A DNA stretch of 64,000 nucleotides, taken from positions 2,522,769 to 2,586,768 of the forward strand of contig OU342816.1 in the NCBI GenBank assembly GCA_910591455.2. The letters are read 5' to 3'. Every line of letters begins with the position of its first letter. Position 1 is the stretch's first letter. The notes beneath the pieces were generated by a model that made no database searches, was not told the origin of the DNA, and saw only the letters and a program-made list of their open reading frames with translations. Positions 33,710 to 45,708 of this stretch are shown here, one piece after another. The stretch comes from Pholis gunnellus. Its lineage: Eukaryota > Chordata > Actinopteri > Perciformes > Pholidae. The position numbers and the translations under genes were made by a program.

Positions 33710-35880
33710 ACAACGTTGTGATTAGTGTTCTTCGTCTACATTTGAACAGTTTACAGAATAATTAGTGTTTTCAGCCCAAATCATTGGGATTCTTTTTCAG
33801 CACGCAATGTCATTATGAATCTGCATACTTAAAATGTGCAGTAATGATGCCAGCATTACTCTGTAATACCTGCTCATCATGTCCCGGGGTTTTTCAAAAT
33901 ATAGGTTGCAACAGGATGATTATTGCTTTCATTGATGTCAAAGTAGTGCTTCCACATTTTCCTCAACAATCTTAATACAACATCCGACTAATACTAGTTA
34001 CGACGTTACTTGTTGTGAGTTTAAGTTTACCTCAGGCTAAACGGGGGATTCAATTCAGCAAGTTTAAGTAAAGAGGTTAAACAGCTAAAGTGATTCAGGT
34101 GGTTGTGTGTGTATGTATATATATATAAATACACGTCCTGACTATTTGTAATACTTCGGTCTGTTTGACGTGTCCAGTGTGTGCTGTACGGAAGTCAAAT
34201 GACACATTGTTGCACTTTAAAGGCCTTTACATATCGGGGGATGTGACCAATCAAAAACACCAAAATGTGTAATACTTAACTTTTGTCATCAAAGATATTG
34301 TATACTGGCAGCAATGTGGGATGTGCGACAGCTGCAACACTTTAAAGTAAATGTTTGAATAGATTCTTGCAGGCAGAGGACCAATTACCAGGATCCTATT
34401 GATCCAGAGCGGCGTCTGGCAGTCTGTCTGAGGTAAACTGTTGTGAAGCGTAAGCCACTGTAAGATATTTTATTTACTTTCCTTTTAGCAAAATGTTCTG
34501 CGTGATTTTGAGATCCCTCTGGTTATCAGTTGAACCATCTATATATATCTAGGGCTTTTGTTGTGAAAGTGGATCTCGTATGCCGCTGCCTTTGTCAAGT
34601 TTGAAAGGAGTAATAAAGTTTGCAGTCTCAGTTCGGACATGTACGCTATAGTGTATGTTTTTAATATATCCGTTCTGCACAACGTGAATAGTTGATGCCT
34701 TCCTTTCGGGGTACGAAAGCACAGAAAAATGTATTTTGATTCGGAAAGAAAATCAAGCTGCTTTTTTTTGCTGCATAATATTCGTGATCTGTGTGAAAGT
34801 ACTCATGAAAAAAGGCCTTAAAATAGCATTGAGAGAATATTAACTTTAGCTTTTTTGACAACAGACTTTTATTCTACCCACCCACAGAGCAAATGTACAT
34901 GTTTTTCCACACTAATAACTAGAGCATAACATAGTTACATTAAAATAATGTTTTCTCTGCTCAGGTGTATAATGGGCATTACAGCCGGCGTGGTCACACA
35001 CACGTTCAGGTGGATTTCATTAAAGATCAGCATTGATGTGGTGTTACTCGTTAGGATTGTCCCAGCTGGGCCTCACAAGTTGGACACAAGGTGGCTTTTT
35101 TATAGACTTTAATGAAATTTTTTCGTATTTTCCGTGAGCCGTGTAAGTTAAAGTAATCCTGTTGACTTGTGATGTTGGACTGCAGACGACTAGCTCTGCT
35201 GATACAAACAAAACTCACGTCAGCAATAACTTCCCATACTATTAAGTACTAGCTCAGTGCCTTCGAATGGCAGGTAAATCCGACTTCCACGAAAACAATG
35301 GAGGCTTTCCACGTGGTGACATCACAGCCCCGGGTCAAATGTTTCGCCTGTTTGTCACACTGACGAGGAGAGGTCACACGTCTCTTTTTCCTCTCGTCCC
35401 GGCACAATTGGAGTGTCAAAGTGTCAGAGCAGCATTTGAAAAGCTGCAGTAATAACAGTTAAGGCAGGGCATCAGCGCGATGCAACACTGACGCTCTTAA
35501 CCTGCCTCCATCAACACACGCGAACTGCCTCACTGGCAGAGCAGCAATTCTCTCACGGCGCCAGTCAAAACAAAGTGCACTGTTCACACACTCTGCGCCG
35601 GCCAAAAAGCTCTCCTCCTCGACACACAATGCTCGTGTGTTTGTATCCGCACAGAGAGCACTAAAACAACACACTGTTCTCATGGAATCAAAAGACCCCC
35701 GAATCCAGGTGAAAGCCCTTATTTCCTATTTATTTCACCTGGTAAATCTACTTCCAGCGTGAAGGGAATGAGACGACAAAAAAAAGTTTTAAAAAAGTTT
35801 TTCAAGCCCAGAGAACATTTGGACAGAGCATGTACTCAATAATCGGAAATATTGTTCTCAATAGTTTGTAATTTCACTGT
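33710..35880. other. Non-coding interval, no gene seen
   Basis: No gene is seen. It contains a short TATGTATATATATATAAATA tract near 34110-34130. No recognised transposon was found, and ORFs of 60-74 codons lack supporting features. Confidence 0.35.
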
Positions 35881-35895
35881 CTTCTTCTAAATCTG

Positions 35896-36182
35896 GGCTG
35901 AGGCCCAGAGGTGAGTCAGGGAGAGATTAAAATGGGCTTTCCAAATCAATCTTGGGATATTGATATAACAAAATATTGTCTGTTTGATGCCGCCAAAGGT
36001 TTTTAAATTCTCCTCAAGTGTACGGAAGCCTGGATCAAATATCATGGCGTAAAATCAGGGTAAATTATCTTCAATAAGCCGCCACTATTTCTGGCTCCAT
36101 GCAGGAAAACAAAGATTCTCAGAGAACAAATCTGATGTGCTCCGATTGAATGTTTTATTCTCTTCTGTTTTGAAGTCACAGA
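35896..36182 (+). repeat. Recent complex duplication, copy 2 (block B direct, block A inverted)
   Basis: Block B lies at 35896-36074 in direct orientation. Block A is joined to its end in inverted orientation (36072-36182). The two blocks share CAA at the join (36072-36074). Relative to copy 1, order and orientation are changed (A-B becomes B then inverted A). Two mismatches in 290 aligned bases point to a very recent event. Confidence 0.95.
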
Positions 36183-36897
36183 GGTTGAATCCTTTTACTG
36201 TCTCCTCCTCAAACTGCGAAGATTTACGATCACCAATTGTTGTAGCTTGTGGTTTTGCCTCAATCAGCAACCATCTTGTCGTCTCGCCCTTGACGAGTCA
36301 GAACAAATCTTGCTCCACCCCGTTTAAAAAATAATAAATCTGCACCACAGGCAGCATGATACCCACTCTGAAAAAACGGATAGGGGTATTTTACACCCTC
36401 ATTGTGTTTACAGTAGGAAAGAGGGTGTAAATGAAGCACGCTGGTGAATGTTTAATGAAGCTATATCCCTTTGGTGAGCTGCACGTGGTAAACTACACGC
36501 TGCGAGGATGTAATGAGGGATGATGATAGCCTTGACAAGTCTGAGGAGGGTAATGAGGACTGGATGGGTTGGATAAGAGTTGTGCAAAGATTTGGCACCA
36601 TTTGCGTTTAACGGTGACAAATTAAAGTGATGCTGAAAGGCCTCCAAAGTCAAAACTATTACGACAGTGATTTGAATGGGTTTAAACTGCTTTAAACTGA
36701 TACGGCAAATTTGCAGTGGTCATATCATGGACCACTGCAAGTGGACTTTTAATTTGTGCTGTGCACTGTAAAACATTTTCAGTCATAGATGAAACATTTC
36801 ATGCAGTCGCTAGGGGAAAATGTTGCATTGTACGTTTGTTCCATTGAATGTGGACTATTGGTATATTGGTGGTTATTTAAAGTTATGTGGTAACTAT

Positions 36898-36965
36898 AGG
36901 GGTGCACCGATAACTATATCAGGCCGATACCGACTCAAATAACTGGATCAAGTATTCTAGTTTAT
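36898..36965 (+). repeat. Fragment of a GGGGTGCACCGAT dispersed repeat
   Basis: The text GGGGTGCACCGATAACTATA, then CAGGCCGATACCGAC, resembles the terminus of a widespread fish repeat that opens with a CACCGAT/CCGATA alternation. The remainder is too degenerate to delimit. Confidence 0.4.
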
Positions 36966-37094
36966 AAAATATATACAATATTTACTCAAATTTAAATTTC
37001 TGTTCATGTTTTGACCAATTTGTTGCTGCATTTAAAAGCTTTACCCTTGAATTAAAATTCCTGTTATTTTTTTGATCATCGCTGGGAGTGAAAA

Positions 37095-37400
37095 AGACGG
37101 ACTGGTGCTTCCCTAATAATACCGAGTATTACAAGCGAGACAGTCCAAGAGGTGGACGGGTCAAACAAACAGGATTTTCACCCAGGAGACCGCTGTTTGC
37201 GTTCTGTGTGAAACCAAAAATAAAACGTAGATTTTATGCTTGTTACATAATCTTGTTATGCTTGTAACGTTATTTCCAAAAATCCACTAAGGGCAGTTAT
37301 TTATTTACACTTTTTTTTAAACGTTTTTTAATACAAAGTATGATATTTTTTTACTTAAACCTAGTTGCCTTAATCTAGTTGTTTCACAGCATTAATCACG
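37095..37400 (+). repeat. Family R1, copy 3
   Basis: Contains GGGTCAAACAAACAGGATTT, TCACCCAGGAGACCGCTGTT, TGCGTTCTGTGTGAAACC and GTTACATAATCTTGTTATGC, collinear with other R1 copies. Confidence 0.65.
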
Positions 37401-37879
37401 TGGCGTTGTGCTTTTCTGCAAGCGTGAGATCAGGCTGATATGAAACATATTAATGAAACATATTTTTTGTATCAGAAACCATGACATTCAACGTATCATG
37501 TGGTTTGCAAAAACGAACACTGCCGACATTTCTTCAGGCGAAGGACTATTTTCCAGCTTTTGGAGCACTTTAAGGCTTAAAAGCTTATAGGTTCAAATGT
37601 CGTTCTTGACATTGGAAACAGCAGACCGTTTTCTCCCTTTAGTGATTCAATAAGTCTTAGTTTACTTTTAATTAATACAATGACTAATTATATAAGTCAA
37701 TGATGAAAGTATGCTTTACAGTGTAGGGAAGAAAGCGATTGGTTAACTCAACGCTAACACACTATCAGGGCCAGTATCAGAGCTCCTTTCAAACGATAGG
37801 TCAGTCTCCTGTGATAATTTAGTTTTAACCATCATTCCCTCTCAGAAAATGCTTCCTGTAGAGCGACAGGAATTATTTC

Positions 37880-39420
37880 AATCTACGTCTTGTCAAGGTT
37901 AAGTGGCGGAGCTGAAGGACGGCGTAATTATCACCGTGCAGGTTTTCCCTCCAGTCCTCTTCGCTGTCTCCCTCGCCGTCTGCGTTTCCTCTCTCGACGT
38001 GACAAGAGAGCCCTGCAGGGCGACCTGTCAGTCACAGGAACGCGCACACTACCACACGCATGGAAGGGAGGCATTGTGCACAAACGTGCACATGTTGAGT
38101 AGAAATGTTACCGTGACATTAAAAGGGTGGGACGACAAGTTGAGATCACACAGGATAGTCCAAACCGCTCAGGTGCAGACAAACGCATTACAACTCTACA
38201 GATAGGAGTTTGTGTCTTTCTCAATAAGATGCAGAAATGTGCAAGAACGTGCATGTGCACACATAAAGCGACGGAAACAACTCAATGATCCGGATGACTC
38301 ATCAATACACATACACAAATTATCTTTTGTCAGTTTGCTTCTGCCTGAGGGGAATGCAATCGTACTGGGAAATAAAAGTATCTTAGGAGTGTGAAAAAGG
38401 CTGAGCTTTAGTTCGATGGTGTGTGGAGGTCCGCCATGCTCCACCTACGAATTCCAGAAGTGAAATAGGTTCGTAATAAGGGAGTAGCGTGGCGTAATGT
38501 GGGGGCGGGACATTAGATTCCAGTTGGACAGAGGAAGGCGGTTTTATTCAATGCTGGGAGCCGATCAACCAGACTGTGGAAGCTGCAGCATAACCTTTGT
38601 TAGGGAGCAAGAGAGAGTTTTTCAGGAATATTTATATATATAGTTTCTATTTTATTAAAATAAAATGCATTTAATTAACAATCTATTAACTATACATCAC
38701 ATGTACTGTAGACCATTTTCAAAAACATGCAGCAATCGAATTATTTTCAGTATCAACCTTTAGAGGCTTGATGCTTATTTGAGATATTAGTTATATATTT
38801 GATCATTGTTCCAGTATCGTCTTGTCTTCACATTGTAATGCCGTTAGCAGCAGAACGGACCATCAAACTATTCTTTGTTCTCCCAGTAAGACTTTCTAAA
38901 TGTCTTATTTAAAAGGTGTTGTCACTCTCAGCCGTCATATTTAGGATGTTGGAGTGTTTTATTTGACTTTGGACAGCAGTCGAGGTCAGCTTAGTGGCTG
39001 CTCTTCTGCTTTCGATCACATCGCACAGTTTTCATCAACAGATGGAGTTTGCCTGGTTGTCATTGAATTGTAGATGCTCCAATATTTTTGCTTTTCTCCT
39101 TTCCACTGATACATTGAGAGGAGCTCATTGGTGACTTTTAATCGATACAGACACCCATGCTATAGTCTGCCCTGCAGGTTGTCTGCAGGTTTAACCTGCT
39201 CCTGTGTTCTGCCCGTGACATGGCCAGTAGCCTGTCAGCTATTCACAGAGACGCCATCTGCACTTCATCAGACGGACAGATTCTTGTAATGGCCCCTCTC
39301 AAATATCATCCTCTTTCTTTTTACATAACACCATGCTGCTCTTACACAGCTGTGAGTCGAATGTGCAGTCTTCAGCTTTTGTGTTTCACCGACCTAATGA
39401 ACTAGAAGTTTCATAGAAAA
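37880..39420. other. Non-coding interval, no gene seen
   Basis: A CpG-richer patch at 37900-38050 has two overlapping frames but no splice or domain support. The 38430-38590 segment (GGCGTAATGTGGGGGCGGGA) looks like part of a repeat but could not be matched within the window. Confidence 0.35.
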
Positions 39421-39427
39421 TGTCAAT

Positions 39428-39464
39428 GATATTATCCACCATTTGTGGTATAGTGGATAATATC
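39428..39464. repeat. Perfect 12-bp inverted repeat, 13-nt loop
   Basis: GATATTATCCAC (39428-39439) and GTGGATAATATC (39453-39464) are exact reverse complements. The stem ends right where family R1-related text begins, so it may be a repeat terminus. Confidence 0.85.
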
Positions 39465-39730
39465 CACCCTGTTCTCACTCCCAGCTTGTAAAATACAAAT
39501 GCTTTGTCAGTGGCCCATGGAGACGCCCTTTATTATCTGTATGAGGTGCACCGTGTTCTCAATTATCGTGCAAACCCACGTCATTATTAGACGCTCAAAG
39601 CAAGAGACGCAGTATAAGATGCGACTCAGTCTATTTGTTTGACCCATTCATCCAACCTACTGCCAAGGAGACCGCTGTTTGTGTTCCGTGTGTTTATTTA
39701 TTTTTACCTTAACTTAGGTGCGTGGCGTTA
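39465..39730 (+). repeat. Family R1, copy 4
   Basis: Carries GTTCTCACTCCCAGCTTGTA, TTTGTCAGTGGCCCATGGAG, CACGTCATTATTAGACGCTC and CAAGGAGACCGCTGTTTGTG. The upstream block also occurs at 44270 (AGTCTCACTCCCAACTTGTC), which extends the family's 5' part. Confidence 0.65.
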
Positions 39731-39829
39731 GCGAAGCACGTAGGCTGATCTCATCCAGCATTCATAGCTTTACCTACAAAAAATAATGAGCCGTATTTTG
39801 TAGATATCCGAAATAATCCTTTTGTGTGT

Positions 39830-40235
39830 TATCCACGTAACCATGAACGAGGAAGTATAAAGACTCCAAAAGCCCACACAGGACGGCAGGGAAGATAGGT
39901 TCAAACAAACATCGATCTTTCAGCCAGTAGACCACTGTTCGTTCCCCGTGTGAAACGAGAAGTCAACGTTGATTCATTTGTCATGTAACTTGAGTACTTC
40001 AGTAACGGCACTTCCGTAGTTATTTTAACCCAAACAACGATCTTTTCGCACGTAAAATGAAAACGCACGTAAAATGAGGAGTAACTTTCCATAAGATATC
40101 ATACAATGTCTGAGTATGTTGAAGCAAGCAACCCACTTATTTTACATAAAAGACATACTTATGTTAACCTAAACCACAATCTTTTCCTAAGCCTAAGTAC
40201 TTTGAACCAAACAAAGTAAACCTAAATGGACGTTG
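39830..40235 (+). repeat. Family R1, copy 5, with CCTAAACC tail
   Basis: Contains GGTTCAAACAAACATCGATC, TTTCAGCCAGTAGACCACTG, CCCGTGTGAAACGAGAAGTC and ACAATCTTTTCCTAAGCC. The reverse complement of 50240-50490 shows the same blocks in the same order. Confidence 0.7.
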
Positions 40236-40242
40236 ACATGTA

Positions 40243-40345
40243 GCAATCCATGCGATAGTTGTTGAGACATCTTACTGAAAACCGCAAATGTTAGCTTCAT
40301 AGTGGCACTAGTGGGGAAAGTCAGAGGATCATCAAAGGCAAACAG
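40243..40345 (+). repeat. GCATGCTAAC dispersed repeat family, 3' fragment
   Basis: ATAGTTGTTGAGACATCTTA, GCAAATGTTAGCTTCATAGT, GGCACTAGTGGGGAAAGTCA and GAGGATCATCAAAGG correspond to the later part of the family seen at 26578-26840. Confidence 0.55.
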
Positions 40346-40763
40346 TGCCATTCAAATATGTAAAATGAATTAGATGACCTAAACTGCTGATGGATAAATG
40401 ATGAATCAGTAGGCCTACAATAAGGTGTGGGTGCAGCGTTGGCACAGGCCATTAGCTGTCAAACAAAACCTCCCACGTTGTTATATAAAATGTTTCACGC
40501 CAGTTCTTTTGAGATGCGTTCAGCTCTACTGGACGTACATTGTCCACGTCTGCCTCTCACACTTCTTTATGAGTCATGCGTCTGTCATCACGAACTGTCA
40601 GAGCCAAACAACCAGAGCGTGTTAAGAACTAGCACCGAGTATGTTGAAGAAGTCAGCTCAGGACTTCTCATGTCCTTCATACTTTGTTTTCAGGTGTTTG
40701 TTGTGACTTTAATTTTCAGGACTTTGCAGTCTCAGTGTGTCCAGTGACTGGCAGTTTGTACCT

Positions 40764-40780
40764 CCCCCCCCCCCCCCCCC
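40764..40780 (+). repeat. C17 homopolymer
   Basis: Seventeen consecutive C bases. It is one of four long C/G runs in the window, the others being at 11678, 29524 and 57765. Confidence 0.95.
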
Positions 40781-41003
40781 ACAGTTACATTGACTTGCAA
40801 CACTGTTCCAGTATGATCAAACTGCAACAATAATGACTATCTGTTAGTTGGACTATCAATGTTTGGATTTTAATGCTACCTCAAACTGAACAAGTACCAT
40901 CATATTTCAGCTGCAACAGCCTTGTGTGAATGTTGAGTTAGATTTACTCTACGTATCAAAAACAAACTAACAAACTAACAAATGGAAAAGACAGTTGCTG
41001 AAA

Positions 41004-41474
41004 ATTGAATCCAATGTGGATCTTTCTAGTGGCCATCAGGGGGCGACTCCTCTGGTTGTATAGAAGTCTATGAGAAAATGACTCTACTTCTCTCTTGATT
41101 TATTACCTCAGTAAACATGAGTTTATGGTCTCAATCTCTAGTTTCAAGTCTTCTTCAATACAGCATGATGTTCATTTAGTAAATGATGGTCCATTTAGAG
41201 TCAAACAGACCATAAAGCAGGGTATGCCTTAGGGCGGGCCTACCTTGTGATTGACAGGTCCCTCCCACGGCTTTGTCCAGTCTGGGAGTTGTCCGTGTTT
41301 ATGTCTTCATGAAAGTTAATTGTAACTTTGGTAACCTTAAAATGTCTTATTCAGTGTTCGGTTGTAGCTCCACACTCTTGGTGACGGCCTAAATGTCAAA
41401 CTTGAGGCTTCAAAACTTCAGTCCACAAACCGACCGGTGACGTCACGGTAACTACACCATTATATACAGTCTAG
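41004..41474 (+). repeat. ~450-bp dispersed repeat, forward copy (GGCCATCAGGGGGCGACTCC)
   Basis: Shares long collinear blocks with the reverse complement of 55377-55835: GGCCATCAGGGGGCGACTCC, TTGATTTATTACCTCAGTAA, GTCTCAATCTCTAGTTTCAA, CAATACAGCATGATGTTCAT, GACCATAAAGCAGGG, GATTGACAGGTC, and TATATACAGTCTA at the end. It has no coding capacity and is recognised as a common percomorph repeat without a name known to me. Confidence 0.85.
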
Positions 41475-41480
41475 TATTGG

Positions 41481-41673
41481 GAGCAATGTGCAGCTACTAC
41501 ACAGCTGCCAGGGAGGCAGTTTGTGAATCAGGTGCCTTGCTCAAGAGCACCTCAGCAGGAGGACTGCTGGCCCCTCTCTTACCACCATTTCACACTCGGT
41601 ACTTCGTTCGACTTAAACCAGCGAACCTCCGGTTCCCGAGCAAAGTCCCCACGGGCTGAGCTGTTGCAGCCCA
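41481..41673 (-). mobile_element. tRNA-derived SINE-like element
   Basis: On the minus strand, 41672-41603 reads GGGCTGCAACAGCTCAGCCC, then GGGAACCGGAGGTTCGCTGG, then TTTAAGTC, a degenerate tRNA-like head with A-box and B-box positions. The rest (CTTGCTCAAGAGCACCTCAG on the plus strand) matches a repeat seen in many fish genomes. Mutated boxes and non-pairing arms rule out a functional tRNA gene. Confidence 0.65.
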
Positions 41674-41979
41674 CATTTAATAATTTAGTTGTAGAAGCGT
41701 TACAGAAAAAAGAGGTCGGGTGAATGCCACGTAGTCTTTGAACAGAATTGGCTGCTGTCAAACCTCACTTGTCAAAATAAGGTTCTGTAATCCGCACACA
41801 GAGGTTGTCAGTCAATGGTATTTGAAGTAAAGCAGCCGGAGGCCAAAGAGATGGTAAACACATTAACCCTTGACAGCTTACACCAAGTACAATCTACACC
41901 AGTGGATTTTCAGATATCAAAACATTTTCAGTCATTGAGAAGGTGAAACTGGGACTTGGCTGCTTCAGGACATGGATGG

Positions 41980-42930
41980 TAGTTTTATTTTTTTTTATCA
42001 TCAGTGGAATATACTGTATATCTGCATTTCTTTCCTCTTTTGTCTCCCCAGCTGTTGTTTATTCTGTCTTGACCTGAAACATCGGGACGCGAGCCAAACA
42101 AATGACGCGCATATCACACTGGATGAGGATACACGTCAACCTCACTCTTAACATTTTTGAAATGCATCTTACATCTGGACCTTCCAGTTTGGCTGCTAAC
42201 CACATTCAAGTCAGATGAATCAAACCTTAAACCGGTCATGCTGACGCTTCCTAAATTGACCTTTAGGTGTTGGTGAGGGTTTTAGCTTTACCAAATGTTG
42301 TCTAGTGGTGGTGCCCAATACGTCTTTTGTTATTTTACGGCTTGGAAAGTTTTTTTTTTGTCTGTTAACTTGTTGGCACTATTGTATTATTTCAAAGAAC
42401 AGATTTAAGAGTGATTACCTGCTTGTATTTAGATTTTTACTTAATAATTTAGTAAAGAATTAAGACATTCAACAATCTTTGGTACATAAAGCCTTAATTC
42501 AACCCAATTGGCAGACAAAATATTGGCATGCGTTTCTGCAAACCACAGGATACTTTGAATGTCGATGTTTCTGAATCAAAAATAAGTTTCATAAACACGT
42601 TTCATATTGTACCTTGTACCCTGCTTGCAGAAACGCACAATAACACATACTTAAAGTTGTAGTAATGCCAATCTGCCAAGAAAGTGTCAAACTAGTCAAA
42701 ACCTAGGTAATAGTCCTTTTAAAGGAACCAAAAGACAAATGTGAAAACTTTACTCCACAGTGTGATCATTTGTCTGGTCCAGAGAACTCTTAACAACTCC
42801 AGTAACAAATGTTAAGGTCTCTGGTGTCAAACTTGTCCTTTTAATTTCCCTGAAAAACATTTATGTCTATATGCATCCTTCACCCTTAAAAAAAGTTCCA
42901 GTCTCCTTTAATTGACTCATCTACAAGACG
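41980..42930. other. Non-coding interval, no gene seen
   Basis: AT-leaning DNA without microsatellites or recognised repeats. No frame above 60 codons was judged meaningful. Confidence 0.35.
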
Positions 42931-42939
42931 GGCTGTCAC

Positions 42940-43430
42940 GTCTGTCTCTTAACAACCACATCCCCAGTTCACCCGCCGAAGGATAATGGCCAGGAGGAAA
43001 GGTGCCTTTAGGTGCCTCCGAGCCCTCTCCTTCCTGCTACCTTGGCCTGATTAAAACAATTGAGGGGGAACACGCGGGGTACTTGACCCAAACGTTGCAT
43101 CGTACCAAATTGCTTTTGTTAGGTGAAACCCAGCGCTACGCCTGGTCTGCCTATCTGCCCGTGTCCAGAGGGGATTTGAGATGCATATACATGAGCGCTG
43201 CAGGCTGGGAGGGGAGTCAGGTGGAGTCCTGGAGGCCAATTTAGTCCTGGTGGGAGAGAGGTGAGGAGGACAAAGGAGGACGGAGAAGAGGGAATCTAAT
43301 GGAGCTTCCTGCTAACAAGCCCCATCTCTGGGCTTTAAGTATGATGTCACCGCATCTCCTCCTCCTCCAGCAACGCTCACTGTTTGCCTCTGCATAATTT
43401 CCCACACTCATTTCGTTACGCTGTCATGCC
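42940..43430. promoter_or_regulatory. Candidate conserved non-coding element
   Basis: Long repeat-free stretch of balanced composition with CCGAAGGATAATGGCC, TGGCCTGATTAAAACAATTG, GATGCATATACATGAG and CCAATTTAGTCC, and a GC-rich tail. It stands out against repeat-derived flanks. The overlapping 62- and 80-codon frames do not resemble known proteins. Confidence 0.3.
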
Positions 43431-43638
43431 GCTTTCTTGCCTTTTCTCCTTCTCGTGCCAATTTGGATGGGCAGCAGTGAGTTTTTATCTTTCTGCCTCA
43501 TTTGCGGAGGCATAGAACAGGTTCTGGTGTTTGTTTGCATGTTTGTGTGTGTTGTCTATCCGTCTTTGTCAGACAGGTGCTTTGTTAAGCTGCTGCCAAT
43601 CATTGTCTGGGTTGTCTTCCCTCTCCCGAGGGCCTGAG

Positions 43639-43657
43639 TTTTTTTTTTTTTTTTTTT
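43639..43657 (+). repeat. T19 homopolymer
   Basis: Nineteen T bases following GGCCTGAG. There is no adjoining retroelement body in either direction that I can recognise. Confidence 0.9.
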
Positions 43658-44269
43658 CTTACACACACCGTCTGCTTGCAAGTGTAACCAAAAAGCTGCA
43701 GACAGGTTCAGGAGGAGAGATTACATCTTTTGAGTTTTCTTTCCCTTTACCACATTCCTCATGCGCCCCCACGCTGCAGACAGTCAGAGGAGTTTATTAT
43801 GGTGGAGTTCCTCATAGCAGCGCTTCGGGGCCTGGTAGGTAACCAGTTTCCCTCAGGCACTGTCTACCTGTTTAACAAAGACAAGTCTTTTACAGGTGCT
43901 TTTTGCCTAATTTGACTTTAGGAAGCAGTCACATTTCTTGTTCTGTATGTGGGAACTTTTGGTTTGGTTTACTGTTTTGAGAGTAACTGAATAGGAGAAA
44001 AAAAGCACCAAACATTTGTATGCGTGATGTACGGATACATTCAGACATATAATAGCTATTACAACATGTGCTCCATGTTTAAGTTAAAATAGATTTCAGT
44101 AATGTCATCAAAACTGAAATCTCGTGTGTATCAGTCAGCCTTTTGGTTGCAATTTTATGATTTTTTTTCTTGTCAGATACGAATGATTACTGATCAGTTT
44201 GGCCTCCTAATTGTGTGATTTTAAACTACACAAGTGGAAAGTGGCAGAGATCTTCAAAACGGCACATCC

Positions 44270-44420
44270 CAGTCTCACTCCCAACTTGTCGACGGTTGGT
44301 CAGTGACCCTCGGGGTCTTATACTACCATCATTAGTAGACGGTCAGACGTAGTTTAAAGAATGATAGTCCACATACTGCCATCATCATCATTTTGTGTGA
44401 AGAGAGGTGGATGCGTTAAA
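44270..44420 (+). repeat. Family R1, 5' fragment
   Basis: AGTCTCACTCCCAACTTGTC, GGTCAGTGACCCTCGGGGTC and CCATCATTAGTAGACGGTCA match the first half of the copy at 39465-39730. Confidence 0.5.
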
Positions 44421-44489
44421 CAAACACACTCACACCTTTTTAATTTGTATTTACTGAGATTGACCCTGCACCACTTGACTGTTTAAAGA

Positions 44490-44720
44490 GTCTACAGCCA
44501 TGCTAGCGGTTCTGTGAGGCTGTACTTTGGCACAGCAATACTTTAAGCTAAATGCTAACACCAGCATGCTAACATGCTCACTATGATTAATATGCTAATA
44601 TTTAGAGGGCAATGTTTACCAGGTTTACCATCTTAGTTTAGCATGCTAATATTTGGTTATTAGCACTAAACACAAAATATAATGTGAATCGTTAGTTTGG
44701 AAGGTATTTGGTCACAAAGT
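44490..44720 (+). repeat. GCATGCTAAC dispersed repeat family, copy 2
   Basis: TCTACAGCCATGCTAGCGGT, CTGTGAGGCTGTACTTTGGC, AACACCAGCATGCTAACATG, TAGTTTAGCATGCTAATATT and TTAGCACTAAACACAAAATA form the 5' part of the family. The copy at 26578 holds the middle and 3' parts. Confidence 0.7.
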
Positions 44721-44859
44721 ACTAGTAAATAGTTAGATGAAAAACTAAATAAATATCATATATTTTCATTGCAGTTCAACCAACAGCAAACGCTGCTTGC
44801 ATGGCTAAATATTCCCAGCCTGCCAAGCTAGAGGGACACCAAATATTGGGGGCAAATTC

Positions 44860-45130
44860 AAATGCAAAACCCCCTTTGACCCCATAAAACCTCTTGAACA
44901 CAAACAGCTGCTTAAATTGAGTTGTGCTACCACTTGATCATTCAGGAGATGTCCTGTCAGACATGGAGGGTTAAACTCGGGGGCTTCTCTCCTTGTCAAT
45001 CAAAGCGTCGTGAGACGAACATCTCTGTCAAAGATCAACTTCCTCCCACCGTCCCGCCGTGCCGCCGCGCTCTCATTTTGACATCTGTGTTAAACAAGGC
45101 CTCTGACAAATCCCCCCCCCCTCTGCAGGC
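44860..45130. other. Complex non-repetitive stretch, possible regulatory DNA
   Basis: GC-balanced, repeat-free DNA ends in a C9 run (45113-45121). Frames on both strands (64 and 70 codons) lack protein features. It is adjacent to the stronger candidate at 45230-45480. Confidence 0.2.
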
Positions 45131-45229
45131 TTAGAGCGGCTACCTGGGGGAAATCACAGCTGTCTGGGTGTGTGATTGTGTGTACGCATGTGTCATACAT
45201 ATCCATGATGCCACTGTTCCTCTGCCAAC

Positions 45230-45480
45230 GCGCAGGAATGGATGCGTGCATGTGTATGTTAGCGGCGTCCGATATGCTTTGGTGTAACGACTCCTGGGGG
45301 TAATTGACTGGCTCGGGCCCCCTTGTTTAGGCCAGTCTCATGGGGGGCAGTTAGGCTGCCTGCGCTCAGATGTTGCAGACCTCCACTCATGGAGAATGCA
45401 TAGAGGGATCTCTGGTGTGTCTGCGGGATTAGCTGTGTTGTAAAGGGCAGAGGGGGGCAAATAAGGATACTGCACGTGAA
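45230..45480. promoter_or_regulatory. Candidate conserved non-coding element
   Basis: Repeat-free block with CGTCCGATATGCTTTGG, GGGGGTAATTGACTGG, CTTGTTTAGGCC, GAGAATGCATAG, GCGGGATTAGCTG (Pitx/Otx-type GGATTA) and GGCAAATAAGG. Motif content fits a homeodomain-regulated enhancer. This is an inference from sequence texture. Confidence 0.3.
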
Positions 45481-45708
45481 GTTATTTGTCATGCTTTAAG
45501 TGAGTGTTTGTAAGTATGATTCTACAGACTGTACCGATTGGTCCAGGTAGAAATACGTAGCTTTAATTATGGCTGTAAAATATAACAAAGATTTTAAAAT
45601 GAATGCCTTGAATGTGATAACGAGTGCAAGATATTTACTCTCTCATATCGGAATGTTTTTTCCTGATCAATTACAGAACGTTATGGTTAAACGTTGTGTA
45701 ATAGTGAT

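Noticed and set aside
41603..41672. tRNA gene
   Set aside because: A- and B-box-like parts are present, but arms do not pair and the unit continues into dispersed-repeat sequence, so it is a SINE-type relic.
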